Positions 1 to 7,885 of a stretch of 53,868 bases of DNA are shown piece after piece. Source of the DNA: a virus; the IMG/VR virus record IMGVR_UViG_3300022200_008215, positions 1 to 53,868 of that record; one strand, 5' to 3'. Both the position numbers and the translations under genes were made by a program. Below the pieces are notes generated by a model. It was not told where the DNA came from. It saw nothing but the letters and a program-made list of their open reading frames with translations, and did not search any database. Each line of letters opens with the position of its first letter. Within the stretch, counting starts at the first letter, position 1.

Positions 1-331
1 TTCATTTGCTGATGCAGATACGTGTGTAGAGGTAGCTGGGTCATAAGCACCTGATACAATCCTAGTAACTAGTACTGAGCCTCCTCCTTGTTGAAAGTAG
101 TTTTTTACTGCTAGCGAAGTCATGAATTCATAACTTGTAGAGGCTGATGTAAATGTAACTCCAAATTTTCTAACATAATCGTTATATGAAGTAACCAATG
201 TTGGAGTTTCTACCGGTCCTTTAACTGTCGGTCCAATAATTGCTGCACCTGCTACTACTGGAGCTGGTTGGATAAATGAAATGTCATTTTCTCTTGTGAA
301 TACACCTGGAGAGATAATTGATTCTGCCATG
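1..331 (-). CDS. 18: Tail sheath protein (gp18-like), N-terminal part only
   Basis: The first 110 codons of a gene that runs off the left edge. Reading the minus strand from the ATG at 331 gives a start of MAESIISPGVFTREND, then a segment rich in the AAIIGPTVKGP and NDYVRKFG type patterns. SPGVxxxEND followed by a small-residue-rich GP..GP stretch is the usual N-terminus of T4-family contractile tail sheath proteins, which polymerise around the tail tube. An xFQQGGGSVLVTRIV segment near residue 84 also fits sheath proteins. It lies downstream of a hairpin region and of a TATTTATA motif 29 nt before the start. In T4 gene 18 directly follows gene 17; here it sits far from the terminase, beyond the glycan operon. 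The C-terminal two thirds or more are not in the window. Confidence 0.85.
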
Positions 332-360
332 TCTTGATAAGGTTTTTATTTAATGTCTTT

Positions 361-368
361 TATAAATA
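361..368 (-). promoter_or_regulatory. Candidate late promoter motif TATTTATA (before gp18)
   Basis: Minus strand reads GATATTTATAAAA, 29 nt upstream of the gp18 start and just after two hairpins. It is one of 13 intergenic copies of this octamer in the same orientation. Promoter function is inferred from the recurrence and position only. Confidence 0.4.
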
Positions 369-384
369 TCTGATTATTTTGTAA

Positions 385-411
385 ACCTTCCTTTATGTTT
401 CTTAGGAAGGT
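385..411 (-). other. Stem-loop upstream of gp18
   Basis: ACCTTCCT (385-392) pairs with AGGAAGGT (404-411), leaving an 11-nt loop. The stem is followed on the minus strand by TTTACAAAATAATC, so there is no strong U-tract. It may be a terminator accessory or an RNA-processing hairpin between the coiled-coil gene and gp18. Confidence 0.35.
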
Positions 412-418
412 GACTGTG

Positions 419-426
419 TATAAATA
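419..426 (-). promoter_or_regulatory. Second TATTTATA motif between 88-aa gene and gp18
   Basis: Minus strand reads CCTATTTATACAC. This copy lies between the hairpin at 431-450 and the hairpin at 385-411. It could be a second start point for gp18 transcription, or a chance copy in AT-rich DNA. Confidence 0.25.
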
Positions 427-430
427 GGAA

Positions 431-450
431 GAGAAGGGGCAAACCTTCTC
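431..450 (-). terminator. Possible terminator after the 88-aa gene
   Basis: GAGAAGG (431-437) and CCTTCTC (444-450) form a 7-bp stem with a 6-nt loop. On the minus strand it is followed by TTCCTATTTAT, only weakly U-rich, and on the plus strand by CTTTTCCTTT. It is a weak candidate for ending transcription before the gp18 unit. Confidence 0.35.
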
Positions 451-496
451 CTTTTCCTTTAACTTTCTTCTCGACTGTCTTATACTTTCCTGTAAG

Positions 497-763
497 TTAC
501 TTTTTGGTATTAGTTATCTCAGGTATGAATTCTCCTTTTTGTAAATTAATAGAACCTTTCCCATAAGCCTCCTCTAAGGAGCTAACCAACTCTCTTTCTG
601 CTCTACGAGTATCTTCTAAATAGTTTATCGCATTATCCCGACGTTTTTTTAAATCTAATTTTACCAATTCAACTTGCCCTAGTTCAACCTGTACTGCTTG
701 TATTCTAGATTCGATGTTAACAATTTTATCAATTTCTTCTTTTTTTAACTTTTTGTTTGCCAT
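497..763 (-). CDS. Small coiled-coil protein, function unknown
   Basis: An 88-residue, highly charged protein beginning MANKKLKKEEIDKIV. Residues about 5-70 read as a continuous amphipathic helix with hydrophobic residues at heptad spacing, suggesting a coiled coil; the C-terminal 20 residues are less regular. I do not recognise a family. It sits alone between the methyltransferase that ends the glycan operon and gp18. A TATTTATA motif lies only 2 nt before the ATG, too close to serve as the promoter of this start. A second type of upstream motif lies about 25 nt before the ATG (788-806). The position next to the sheath gene may mean a tail or assembly role, but that is only context. Confidence 0.65.
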   Translation of the reverse strand: MANKKLKKEEIDKIVNIESRIQAVQVELGQVELVKLDLKKRRDNAINYLEDTRRAERELVSSLEEAYGKGSINLQKGEFIPEITNTKK

Positions 764-787
764 TTTATAAATATGTTTAGTGTATAT

Positions 788-806
788 CCTAATGTATGAA
801 ATTATT
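788..806 (-). promoter_or_regulatory. Class-2 upstream motif (before 88-aa gene)
   Basis: Minus strand reads AATAATTTCATACATTAGG, 24 nt before the ATG of the 88-residue protein and overlapping the end of the methyltransferase gene. It matches the motif found before the glycan operon (6696-6713) and before 31572, 23772 and 12195. Confidence 0.3.
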
Positions 807-1992
807 TTTTAAAATCCAACTTCTCTAATTTAGGGAACGGGATAATGTACGGTATACCTAGGTGTTTTGTCTTCTCTATAATAATATCTGCAAAATTCCA
901 AGCAAATATAAGGATAGCTTCTGGTTTATCCTCTATGAGATGTTTTGGTGGTAATATTGGTATTTTACCATTTGCTGTCCATTTATTAAACCTCTCTGGT
1001 GATTCGTCTATAATATACTTTATTAGTGTTTGATCTAAATCTAGCAAGCTAGTCACTACATTAGCTCTACCTGAAGCTCCGTAACCTGCTATTTCTAAAT
1101 GTTTATTTTCTTGTAGGTAGTCGTATAACTGTTTTAGAGCTGTTGAGATACTTTTATTAAAATTAGAAAGATCTAGGTAGGGTTTCTCTTTTTTTATTTG
1201 GTTCAACACTTTCTGACTACTTTTTCCTGTTCCTATAACTACTCTTATCGACCCAGAATGAATAGGGATTCTTTCAAAATTTAAGATAGTTAATCCATGT
1301 GTTTTAAATAAGTTTTGAAGGCTTGTTAGGGTATAGTAGTATAGGTGTTCGTGATACATAAAGTCAAACTGAAATTTCTCTATTAGGTCAACTAAGTATT
1401 GTACTTCTATAATAAGTTTCCCTCTTGGTTTTAGTCCTATCTTTATCCCTTCTATTACCTCTTGAATATCTTCTATATGAGCAAAAGAATTACTAGAAAG
1501 TATATAGTCAAAGCAGTTATTCAGTGAGTTCTCTTTAATAAAATTACTATTAAAAAAATCATCTACGATAAGAAGATCTTTGTCTCTACCTAACTTTATA
1601 ATATTTGTTGCTGGGTCTACCCCTAGTGCTGTAATTCCTTTTTCTTTAAGAGCATAAAGCAAAGGCCCGTCATTACATCCAAATTCTAAAATAATATCCC
1701 TGGAGTCTATATTCTCTTTTTCTACTAACCAGTTTGCATACTGATTAAAATGTTTTTGCATACTGATAGAGGAAATATATCTGTAGTCTTTAAATAACTC
1801 TTCTGGGTTAATTAGGTAATTAGTTTGAACTAGTTTACAGTTTTCGCACATTATTACTGTAAGAGGGTACTTTGCTACTTTTCCTGGGGTTGTAGGGAAG
1901 CTACCGGCAAGAGGTACTTCTCCAAAATTATAAACTTGGCTGAAGTCTGTTCCGTTACAGCTTGCGCAGTTATCTCTCTTGTGGTTATGCAT
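802..1992 (-). CDS. Sugar C-methyltransferase, TylCIII/NovU type
   Basis: A 396-residue SAM-dependent methyltransferase with the three-part plan of deoxysugar C-methyltransferases. An N-terminal zinc-binding domain has CxxC pairs at 9/12 and 49/52, a Rossmann SAM site lies at 101-110 (ILEFGCNDGP), and a C-terminal domain holds the IAGYGASGRANV-type motif near 302-313. The YHEHLYYY segment (213-220) matches the catalytic Tyr/His/Glu region of this family. Known relatives methylate C3 or C5 of NDP-4-keto-6-deoxysugars, so the likely substrate is a nucleotide sugar, or less likely a glycan already on a protein. Its start overlaps the preceding glycosyltransferase by 8 bp, so it is the last gene of a tightly coupled glycan operon. 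Full length for the family; no key residue seems missing. Confidence 0.85.
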   Translation of the reverse strand: MHNHKRDNCASCNGTDFSQVYNFGEVPLAGSFPTTPGKVAKYPLTVIMCENCKLVQTNYLINPEELFKDYRYISSISMQKHFNQYANWLVEKENIDSRDIILEFGCNDGPLLYALKEKGITALGVDPATNIIKLGRDKDLLIVDDFFNSNFIKENSLNNCFDYILSSNSFAHIEDIQEVIEGIKIGLKPRGKLIIEVQYLVDLIEKFQFDFMYHEHLYYYTLTSLQNLFKTHGLTILNFERIPIHSGSIRVVIGTGKSSQKVLNQIKKEKPYLDLSNFNKSISTALKQLYDYLQENKHLEIAGYGASGRANVVTSLLDLDQTLIKYIIDESPERFNKWTANGKIPILPPKHLIEDKPEAILIFAWNFADIIIEKTKHLGIPYIIPFPKLEKLDFKK

Positions 1993-2941
1993 AGTTGATA
2001 GTGGTAAAAGTTTCTGTGGTGTAAGCTGTGGTTAAATCAAAATACTTGTTATTATAGGTATACCCTATAGAAGTTATTTCTGGGAGATTTTGTATTATAT
2101 CTGTTTCTATTAGGATTTCTTGATCATTTATATTTAAAGTTAGTCCCTGTGCTTTGTTATCATATATTACAATTCTGGGCGTAAAGGAGTTTGTATCTAT
2201 TCTCCTATGTGTGTTATTATTCTGTAAAAATATTTTAAATTCTGGATGTTCACTTTTATTGAAAAGTTTTGGATATTCAAAATTAGCTTTATCCTTGATA
2301 GGCTTTTCTATAATAAGATAATCAAAAATTGAAACCATATGCTCCCAATACTGTTCTACATCTCTATACTTTCCATTCTTGACGGACATATGTGTATCGC
2401 ATGTATATTCATCTTTTAGTAAGTTTGGTATAAGTCTCTGTAGAGAATGTTTAGAAAGTATATTAATCATAAGACTAGGAAACCTATATCCTTGAGGGTG
2501 TTCGTTATCCTGTACTTTACTACATACCAAATCTGCTGGCTCTCTTAACTCGTGTAAGATTTCTTTAGTAAACTCTATATCGTAGTTAATAAACGAATAG
2601 TGAGTGTAATCTAGAGGTAGAGTTAATTTTGAAGCATTTATAATTTGATTTATAACTGTCCATCCATAGTCAGGTGCGATATTTTGGAGTTTAATGCTTT
2701 GCCCTGCTACTTCTATATACTTCCAGTGTACCATTCCTCGAATCGGGAATGTAATTATAGGATTACTCTTATCGTATATAAAATAGTCTATTAGGTTTTG
2801 AATTTCTACATTAACCGGGATATGAGATACAACAAGTATATCGTGATTACTTTGCTTGAGAATAAGTATATTTTCTTTAAGAATCTCTTCTTTTTCAGGA
2901 GTATTGCAGTGACACAGTAGTATAATTAAGTTATTTCTCAT
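1985..2941 (-). CDS. Glycosyltransferase-like protein (GT-A type, unclassified)
   Basis: A 318-residue protein starting MRNNLIILLCHCNTPEK. The opening beta strand, then LKENILILKQSNHDILVVSH, is the beginning of a GT-A nucleotide-diphospho-sugar fold as seen in many viral and phage glycosyltransferases. NYDIEF near residue 119 lies where a metal-binding DxD-like motif would be expected. The C-terminal 70 residues are beta-rich and I do not recognise them. It overlaps the 1248-residue multi-enzyme gene by 11 bp upstream and the C-methyltransferase by 8 bp downstream, which suggests translational coupling in one glycan pathway. The donor and acceptor cannot be told from sequence. Glycosyltransferase-like is fairly sure; the precise family is not. 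Confidence 0.65.
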   Translation of the reverse strand: MRNNLIILLCHCNTPEKEEILKENILILKQSNHDILVVSHIPVNVEIQNLIDYFIYDKSNPIITFPIRGMVHWKYIEVAGQSIKLQNIAPDYGWTVINQIINASKLTLPLDYTHYSFINYDIEFTKEILHELREPADLVCSKVQDNEHPQGYRFPSLMINILSKHSLQRLIPNLLKDEYTCDTHMSVKNGKYRDVEQYWEHMVSIFDYLIIEKPIKDKANFEYPKLFNKSEHPEFKIFLQNNNTHRRIDTNSFTPRIVIYDNKAQGLTLNINDQEILIETDIIQNLPEITSIGYTYNNKYFDLTTAYTTETFTTINYA

Positions 2942-5900
2942 AACAGGCTATAAATGGAGTAATATCTTTTGATTCTTGATATCTTTGGATATCTTCGTAT
3001 TCTATATAATTTGTATTAGTGTTGTTACTTTTAAACCAGTCTCCGTTATTATTAAGAAGCTGGTCTATAATTTTTTTCTCCGATCTATATAATTTAAGAA
3101 TTTCTTTTTTCTTATCCAAGATATCTTTTGTTAATTTTTTTTCCGATTTACCGAATACATGCAGTATATCGTCTAAGATACCTTTATTAATATACTGTTT
3201 AATAAAGTTAAATACCGATCTATGTTGTGGATGTCCGTATTCCCCTATAGGGTTATGAGTAACTATTTTTTCCCAGTTTCTGCTTAGCAGAGTACATTCA
3301 ATATTGTAGACTTCTTCAGTTGAATATATACTATCCTCATAATCGTATATCTCCCAAGCACCTACTTTAAGTTCTTTCATTACTTTTTTAAACTCCTTAC
3401 TCCTTATCTTATTCGACTTATTAGTTAGGCATATTACCTTGTATTCTGGTCCATGTTTGATTAATTCTCCTCCTCCAAATATCATTTCATCATCTGGGTG
3501 TGCAATTATCATTAGTTTGCTTATTTGATAGTTCTCAAATGCTTTTTGTAGTGTATTAGCGTCTTTTTTCTTTATGGAAGGATCTGGTCCGTGAATAAAG
3601 TAGGGTTCTAGTTCATACTCATCGTACATAACATCAAATCCTTGTTTTAAAAAGTAATCAGATACGTTCCTCTCTTCTTTACTACTATAAAAATTATTCC
3701 AAGTAACCGGTAAGTAGGCAGTCTTATTTTCTAACCATAAGATACTGTTTGCAACTCTTTCTTCAGAAAATGCATTATCATCTACATATATCTTTATGCT
3801 GTAGTTGTTTAATTCTTTATTCCACTCTAAACATTGTTCAAAAAACGGCTTACTCCTTTTATCATAAAAATAGAAGCCTGTAGCAATTATCCTTTCATTA
3901 GGATTACGTTCTATTTTTTTTATATCTGCCAGCTCTACTCCATACGCACCAGTTAACTTTAAGTTGCCGTGTTTTTTCCACTGATTTATATCCTTATGAT
4001 AGTATCTCATAAAGAGAGGATAATCTTGCAGGAGAGTTATATGTTTAAGAGATTTGTCTATGTGTTGAGTTACAAAGGCATCCCCGTCTAGCCATGCATA
4101 GGTACTATAACCTTCCTTTAGTGATTGTATACTCGCAATATACTTAGCAAAATAGATAGAAAAGTCCTTATTAAATAAATCCGGTTCTCCTTGTTGTATT
4201 GGAGTAGGCTTTTTTCTGTAGTCTATTCTCCTATTGATAACATTAGGAAGATCAATAGTAGAATCACAATTGAACCCATATACAATTAACTTGTGTTTCG
4301 AGTATTTTAAAAGACTTATTGCTAGAACCTCTATCATTTTTAAATACTCCTCATCTCCTCCTGTAATCCAGGTGAAGCTGTTCGACTCTATTTTATTTAA
4401 TATACTAAGTGTATTATTATAGACCTGCTCTACTGTGATTGATTTTTGACATATATGCTGCAGATCAGTTCCCCGATGTCTTGGACACCAGTTCCAGTCT
4501 CCTGCATCAAATACATACTTCTTATCTACCCAGCAGTTATTACATACTGATTTATTTTCTACCTTGGTCAAATTAGTAGCAAATTCATATCCAAACGGAA
4601 TGAAATTGTTAATCATTAAGGTGTGTTTTCCTAACGCCCAATTCATCCAGGATAGTCCAGAGCCTAGTCCAATGAACAGTTCTGCATGATGCAAATAGTT
4701 CCACGTTTCTTCCCAGTTTAATTTCTCTTTATTAATAATACAAGGTCCTTGAAATCCCTCATATGATAAGTTAACTACTTTATACCCGTCCTTATGTAAC
4801 TTTTTTGCAAGAGCTCTCCATGATTCATGTGTCCACTCTTTTAACCCGGCTGTAGATCTGGGACCGATACATATGTACTTTTGTTTAATAGGCCGTTCTT
4901 TAGGGGTAAAATTGATACCGTAGTTCACTTCCCTATAAGGGAGTCCTAGTATGTCAGTTGCTGTTTGGATTAATGGAACTGTATTTGCCTGATTAGGATT
5001 TTTACTTCCAGTATCCCATTTATTATCTGTCTTAAACCAACCTACCCTGTAGTGTGCATAAGCAGGGCAAGGGGTATTAGGTTCTATAAACGTTATATCC
5101 TTATATGCTTCTAGTCCTTCAAACCATTCGTTATGGAAAGTAGAAACTACAATATCGCAATTATTTTTCTTTTTGAATTCTGCAACCTGAGGCATCCAGG
5201 CAATAGTATCCCCCACTGATTTAGAATCAAAGGATACTTTTACTTTCCTATTTTCAAGAGCGAATTGATGTATTACCTCTCCATCTACCTTTATAGTCCA
5301 TGGAATATAAAATTCTTTCTTACATTTTGTCCACATTCCATTTTTTATGGTAGAGGAATGTACTATTTCATTATTTGTTGAATTTATAAACTCTACAAAG
5401 TACTCTCTGTTTCGTTCTCCTGTTATCTCTACCTTAGGTCCGTACTCGAAGGAGACTTCTATAGTATTGTTGGGCAATTCTCTATATAGTTTAGTTAGTT
5501 CTTTATTAGCAAGCTGTGCTGCATTATCCCATGTAAATTGTTCTCTAATTAATTCAGATTCTTGTAACGCTTTTTCTCTATACGTGCTGTAATTTGTATA
5601 GACTTCCCTCATGACCTTCTTTAAGTCTTCAAAGTCGGGTTCATAAAATTCTCCTTCCATAAGGTGTCGGTGGAATGAATTGTATTCTCCAAACTGTGCT
5701 GGTACAACTTCTTTAATTTTAACTGGGTGTCCTTTCCCTTGGGCAAATTCAAGTTGTCCACTGCAGTTCGAATAAATCGAAGGAGTGCCGCATGCCATAG
5801 CTTCTATGAGCGGCAAATTCCATCCTTCAGATCTAGCACAAGATAAAAATACATGACCTTTTTGTAGGTACTTAATATATTCTTCACTAGTAGGAAAGTG

Positions 5901-6677
5901 TTTTACTTTTACTCTCGAATCTTTCAGATTATAGTTTTCTAATCTCTCTTCTGTAGAAGTGAATCCATCTTTGGCAAAACTATTATCGACTGATACAATT
6001 AAATCAACTGGTTCCTCCTTGCTAAATTCCTGTAAAAATGATTCTATTATTTCTTTAGTTGCTTTTCTGTAATCCCATCTTCCGAATAAGATAAACTTAA
6101 ATCTACTATCTTCATATTCCGGTAGAGTAGAAGTACTATCTGGTTTAAATATCGAGCTATCTACTGCTTCAGGGATTACCTTTACTTTACTAGGATTAAT
6201 GCCTTGTTCGATAGTACATTCTCTCTGCCAATTCGAAGCAACCCATATTTGATTATATTCCTTTAGTTTCTCAAAAAACTGCTTTGGTTGACGGGTGGTC
6301 TCCCATACATTGTAAGCTACCTTAACTCCTGTATACTCTTGGTAGAAGTAGTGGTGGTCGGTTTCATTCAATACAATATTGATATCGTGATCAATACTAT
6401 TTTCGAAATCCGTATAGATGGGGAAGTGGTGTATTTGATTTTTATCATCCCATAGTGTTTGTTCATATAGGAGAGTTTTATCTAGGGTATCTATATAGTG
6501 TTCATTATCGTGGGGAGTATCGGTATACCCATTCCATTTCGATCCTATAGTAAAATTACGTACTTTTATTGGAAGGTATTTTGATAGTGCTCTGAAAAAG
6601 TTACGAGTATGGTTATTGTACCCTGTTGTTCCTATATAGCTACCGTGAGCAAAGATATTAGGCTTTTTGCTACCCAT
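2931..6677 (-). CDS. Four-domain glycan enzyme: GT4, TibC-like heptosyltransferase, DxD glycosyltransferase, PIG-L deacetylase
   Basis: A 1248-residue fusion. Residues 1-400 are a GT4 (GT-B) glycosyltransferase with the E284-x7-E292 motif (SEGWNLPLIEAM). Residues 405-765 resemble the BAHT/TibC protein O-heptosyltransferases: FDSKSVGDTIAWMP (483-496), GPRSTAGLKEW (605-615) and a four-cysteine finger C712-x2-C715-x15-C731-x11-C743, like the iron finger of TibC. Residues 766-1048 form a GT-A-like domain with DxD at D864-G-D866. Residues 1053-1200 are a PIG-L/LmbE de-N-acetylase with AHPDDE (1059-1064) and HPQH (1149-1152). TibC-family enzymes add heptose to Ser of autotransporter adhesins. Here the acceptor may be the phage fibres. 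It follows a terminator and heads a three-gene operon with overlapping starts. Each domain looks intact; the joint substrate is unknown. Confidence 0.85.
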   Translation of the reverse strand: MGSKKPNIFAHGSYIGTTGYNNHTRNFFRALSKYLPIKVRNFTIGSKWNGYTDTPHDNEHYIDTLDKTLLYEQTLWDDKNQIHHFPIYTDFENSIDHDINIVLNETDHHYFYQEYTGVKVAYNVWETTRQPKQFFEKLKEYNQIWVASNWQRECTIEQGINPSKVKVIPEAVDSSIFKPDSTSTLPEYEDSRFKFILFGRWDYRKATKEIIESFLQEFSKEEPVDLIVSVDNSFAKDGFTSTEERLENYNLKDSRVKVKHFPTSEEYIKYLQKGHVFLSCARSEGWNLPLIEAMACGTPSIYSNCSGQLEFAQGKGHPVKIKEVVPAQFGEYNSFHRHLMEGEFYEPDFEDLKKVMREVYTNYSTYREKALQESELIREQFTWDNAAQLANKELTKLYRELPNNTIEVSFEYGPKVEITGERNREYFVEFINSTNNEIVHSSTIKNGMWTKCKKEFYIPWTIKVDGEVIHQFALENRKVKVSFDSKSVGDTIAWMPQVAEFKKKNNCDIVVSTFHNEWFEGLEAYKDITFIEPNTPCPAYAHYRVGWFKTDNKWDTGSKNPNQANTVPLIQTATDILGLPYREVNYGINFTPKERPIKQKYICIGPRSTAGLKEWTHESWRALAKKLHKDGYKVVNLSYEGFQGPCIINKEKLNWEETWNYLHHAELFIGLGSGLSWMNWALGKHTLMINNFIPFGYEFATNLTKVENKSVCNNCWVDKKYVFDAGDWNWCPRHRGTDLQHICQKSITVEQVYNNTLSILNKIESNSFTWITGGDEEYLKMIEVLAISLLKYSKHKLIVYGFNCDSTIDLPNVINRRIDYRKKPTPIQQGEPDLFNKDFSIYFAKYIASIQSLKEGYSTYAWLDGDAFVTQHIDKSLKHITLLQDYPLFMRYYHKDINQWKKHGNLKLTGAYGVELADIKKIERNPNERIIATGFYFYDKRSKPFFEQCLEWNKELNNYSIKIYVDDNAFSEERVANSILWLENKTAYLPVTWNNFYSSKEERNVSDYFLKQGFDVMYDEYELEPYFIHGPDPSIKKKDANTLQKAFENYQISKLMIIAHPDDEMIFGGGELIKHGPEYKVICLTNKSNKIRSKEFKKVMKELKVGAWEIYDYEDSIYSTEEVYNIECTLLSRNWEKIVTHNPIGEYGHPQHRSVFNFIKQYINKGILDDILHVFGKSEKKLTKDILDKKKEILKLYRSEKKIIDQLLNNNGDWFKSNNTNTNYIEYEDIQRYQESKDITPFIACYEK

Positions 6678-6695
6678 TTTACTTTATTTTTACAA

Positions 6696-6713
6696 CCAAT
6701 ATATGAATTTATT
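6696..6713 (-). promoter_or_regulatory. Class-2 upstream motif (before glycan operon)
   Basis: Minus strand reads AATAAATTCATATATTGG, ending 19 nt before the ATG of the 1248-residue enzyme. The same spacing and near-identical sequence occur before the nucleotidyltransferase gene at 31572. It lies just after a strong terminator, so a promoter is expected here. Confidence 0.4.
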
Positions 6714-6756
6714 CTGTATAATCCAAATATACTTTATAGTCCATACGGGAATTGCC

Positions 6757-6786
6757 TAAAAAAGAAAAGGCCCTAGTGGACCTTTT
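6757..6786 (-). terminator. Rho-independent terminator before the glycan operon
   Basis: On the minus strand AAAAGGTCC and GGGCCTTTT form a 9-bp stem (one G-U pair) with loop ACTA, followed by CTTTTTTA. It ends the transcript coming from the fibre and 57-residue genes and separates it from the glycan operon. Confidence 0.8.
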
Positions 6787-6788
6787 GC

Positions 6789-6962
6789 TTATTCGAGTGT
6801 TCTTATATGGTTTGATACTTTTTTGAATACTGTGTAGAATGTTTCGAATTCTTCTCCTTTGTATGTTGCTGATCTTAGTTTAACTAAGATAAATTCACAC
6901 TCTTTTTTCGTCAACCCTTCTTCTTCTACTTTCTTAGGTTTAATTTTATCTATTAATCCCAT
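6789..6962 (-). CDS. Small conserved-type phage protein, 57 residues
   Basis: A short open frame from ATG at 6962 to TAA at 6789. It encodes a charged protein starting MGLIDKIKPKKVEEEGLTKK and ending SNHIRTLE. It fills what would otherwise be a 314-bp gap, sits 29 nt after the fibre gene and ends directly before a strong terminator, all of which supports a real gene. The middle (residues 17-55) reads as two amphipathic helices. I have the impression that similar short proteins occur in other T4-like marine phages but cannot name a family or function. Codon use and lack of a Shine-Dalgarno site match its neighbours. Confidence 0.7.
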   Translation of the reverse strand: MGLIDKIKPKKVEEEGLTKKECEFILVKLRSATYKGEEFETFYTVFKKVSNHIRTLE

Positions 6963-6991
6963 ATTTTTTTATAACTGATTAATTTATATTC

Positions 6992-7843
6992 TTATACGTA
7001 GATAAAGATATCTCCACTCTCTACTCTAATGTTTCCTACGTGATCTGCTTTTGCTGTTGCTGCATTTACTTCTGTTCCTTCAAATACACCAGCGATATGG
7101 TAAGATGGAACTTGGTTTCCAATAGCGGTGGAAGCCATAGATCCAACTATCGCAAGACGTCCATCGTTCGAGTTATAGCTTGCATCCCAAATCATTGCTG
7201 ATCCTGATTGAGCTACACCTGTTGAACCACCAAATACAATTCCCGAATCTTGGGTTGCTGCTGATCCAGAACTTAGTAATACGAATTGATCTTCTATGTC
7301 AAGGTTTGTTGTGTTAATGGATGTTGTTGTCCCATTTACTGTTAGGTCTCCACCAATTGTTGTATCATTTGTAATAATAAGTCCACTAAAAGTAGGAGTA
7401 TCAGTTGTTTGCAGTCCTAAATCTACCGATGCTGCTGCTACGCCGTTTGTTGTAAGCCTTGCTTCCCCCTGATTCGGTGAATCTAATGATGATCCGGAAA
7501 CTACTAATGTTCCTAATAAGATAGTTGCAGCTGAAATTGAACCTCCAAGAGATGTTGATGTTCCTGCTATCGTTATTGCAGAATTAGCTAAACTAGCATT
7601 AGGAACTGCGGATAAACCGAAAGTAAGTGTATCGGTACCTGCATCTGCTGATATTGTTAATCCTTGTGCAGATGATGAAGCAAAGTTTAATACACCTTGA
7701 CTATCGTTTGCTATAATATTTACTCCGTTAAATGAAGCAGTTACGAATGCGTTGAGTGATGTTGCTGAGGTTAGATATCCTGCGTCGTTTACTAACTCGG
7801 ATACGTTAGATCCGGATACTATTATTTTTTTCCAAGTTGCCAT
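6992..7843 (-). CDS. Fibre-like virion protein
   Basis: A 283-residue Ser/Thr/Gly-rich protein. Its start, MATWKKIIVSGSNVSEL, resembles the start of the collagen-like fibre at 43913 (MPNWRKVITSGSDAVL), so both may dock to the same site. The centre has the DLTVNGTTTSINTTNLDIED type pattern common in tail-fibre-like proteins of T4-like cyanophages and other marine myoviruses, and repeats of short beta strands. No signal peptide or membrane segment. It follows the small fibre-like gene at 7886-8284 after 42 bp that contain a TATTTATA motif 31 nt before the ATG. Probable role: a virion fibre or decoration protein near the neck/tail genes. Confidence 0.65.
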   Translation of the reverse strand: MATWKKIIVSGSNVSELVNDAGYLTSATSLNAFVTASFNGVNIIANDSQGVLNFASSSAQGLTISADAGTDTLTFGLSAVPNASLANSAITIAGTSTSLGGSISAATILLGTLVVSGSSLDSPNQGEARLTTNGVAAASVDLGLQTTDTPTFSGLIITNDTTIGGDLTVNGTTTSINTTNLDIEDQFVLLSSGSAATQDSGIVFGGSTGVAQSGSAMIWDASYNSNDGRLAIVGSMASTAIGNQVPSYHIAGVFEGTEVNAATAKADHVGNIRVESGDIFIYV

Positions 7844-7874
7844 GTTTCTTTACTTTATCTATTTCTTTATTTTT

Positions 7875-7882
7875 TATAAATA
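7875..7882 (-). promoter_or_regulatory. Candidate late promoter motif TATTTATA (before 283-aa fibre)
   Basis: Minus strand reads CCTATTTATAAAA, 31 nt before the ATG at 7843. Same motif and orientation as at the other virion genes. Confidence 0.4.
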
Positions 7883-7885
7883 GGT

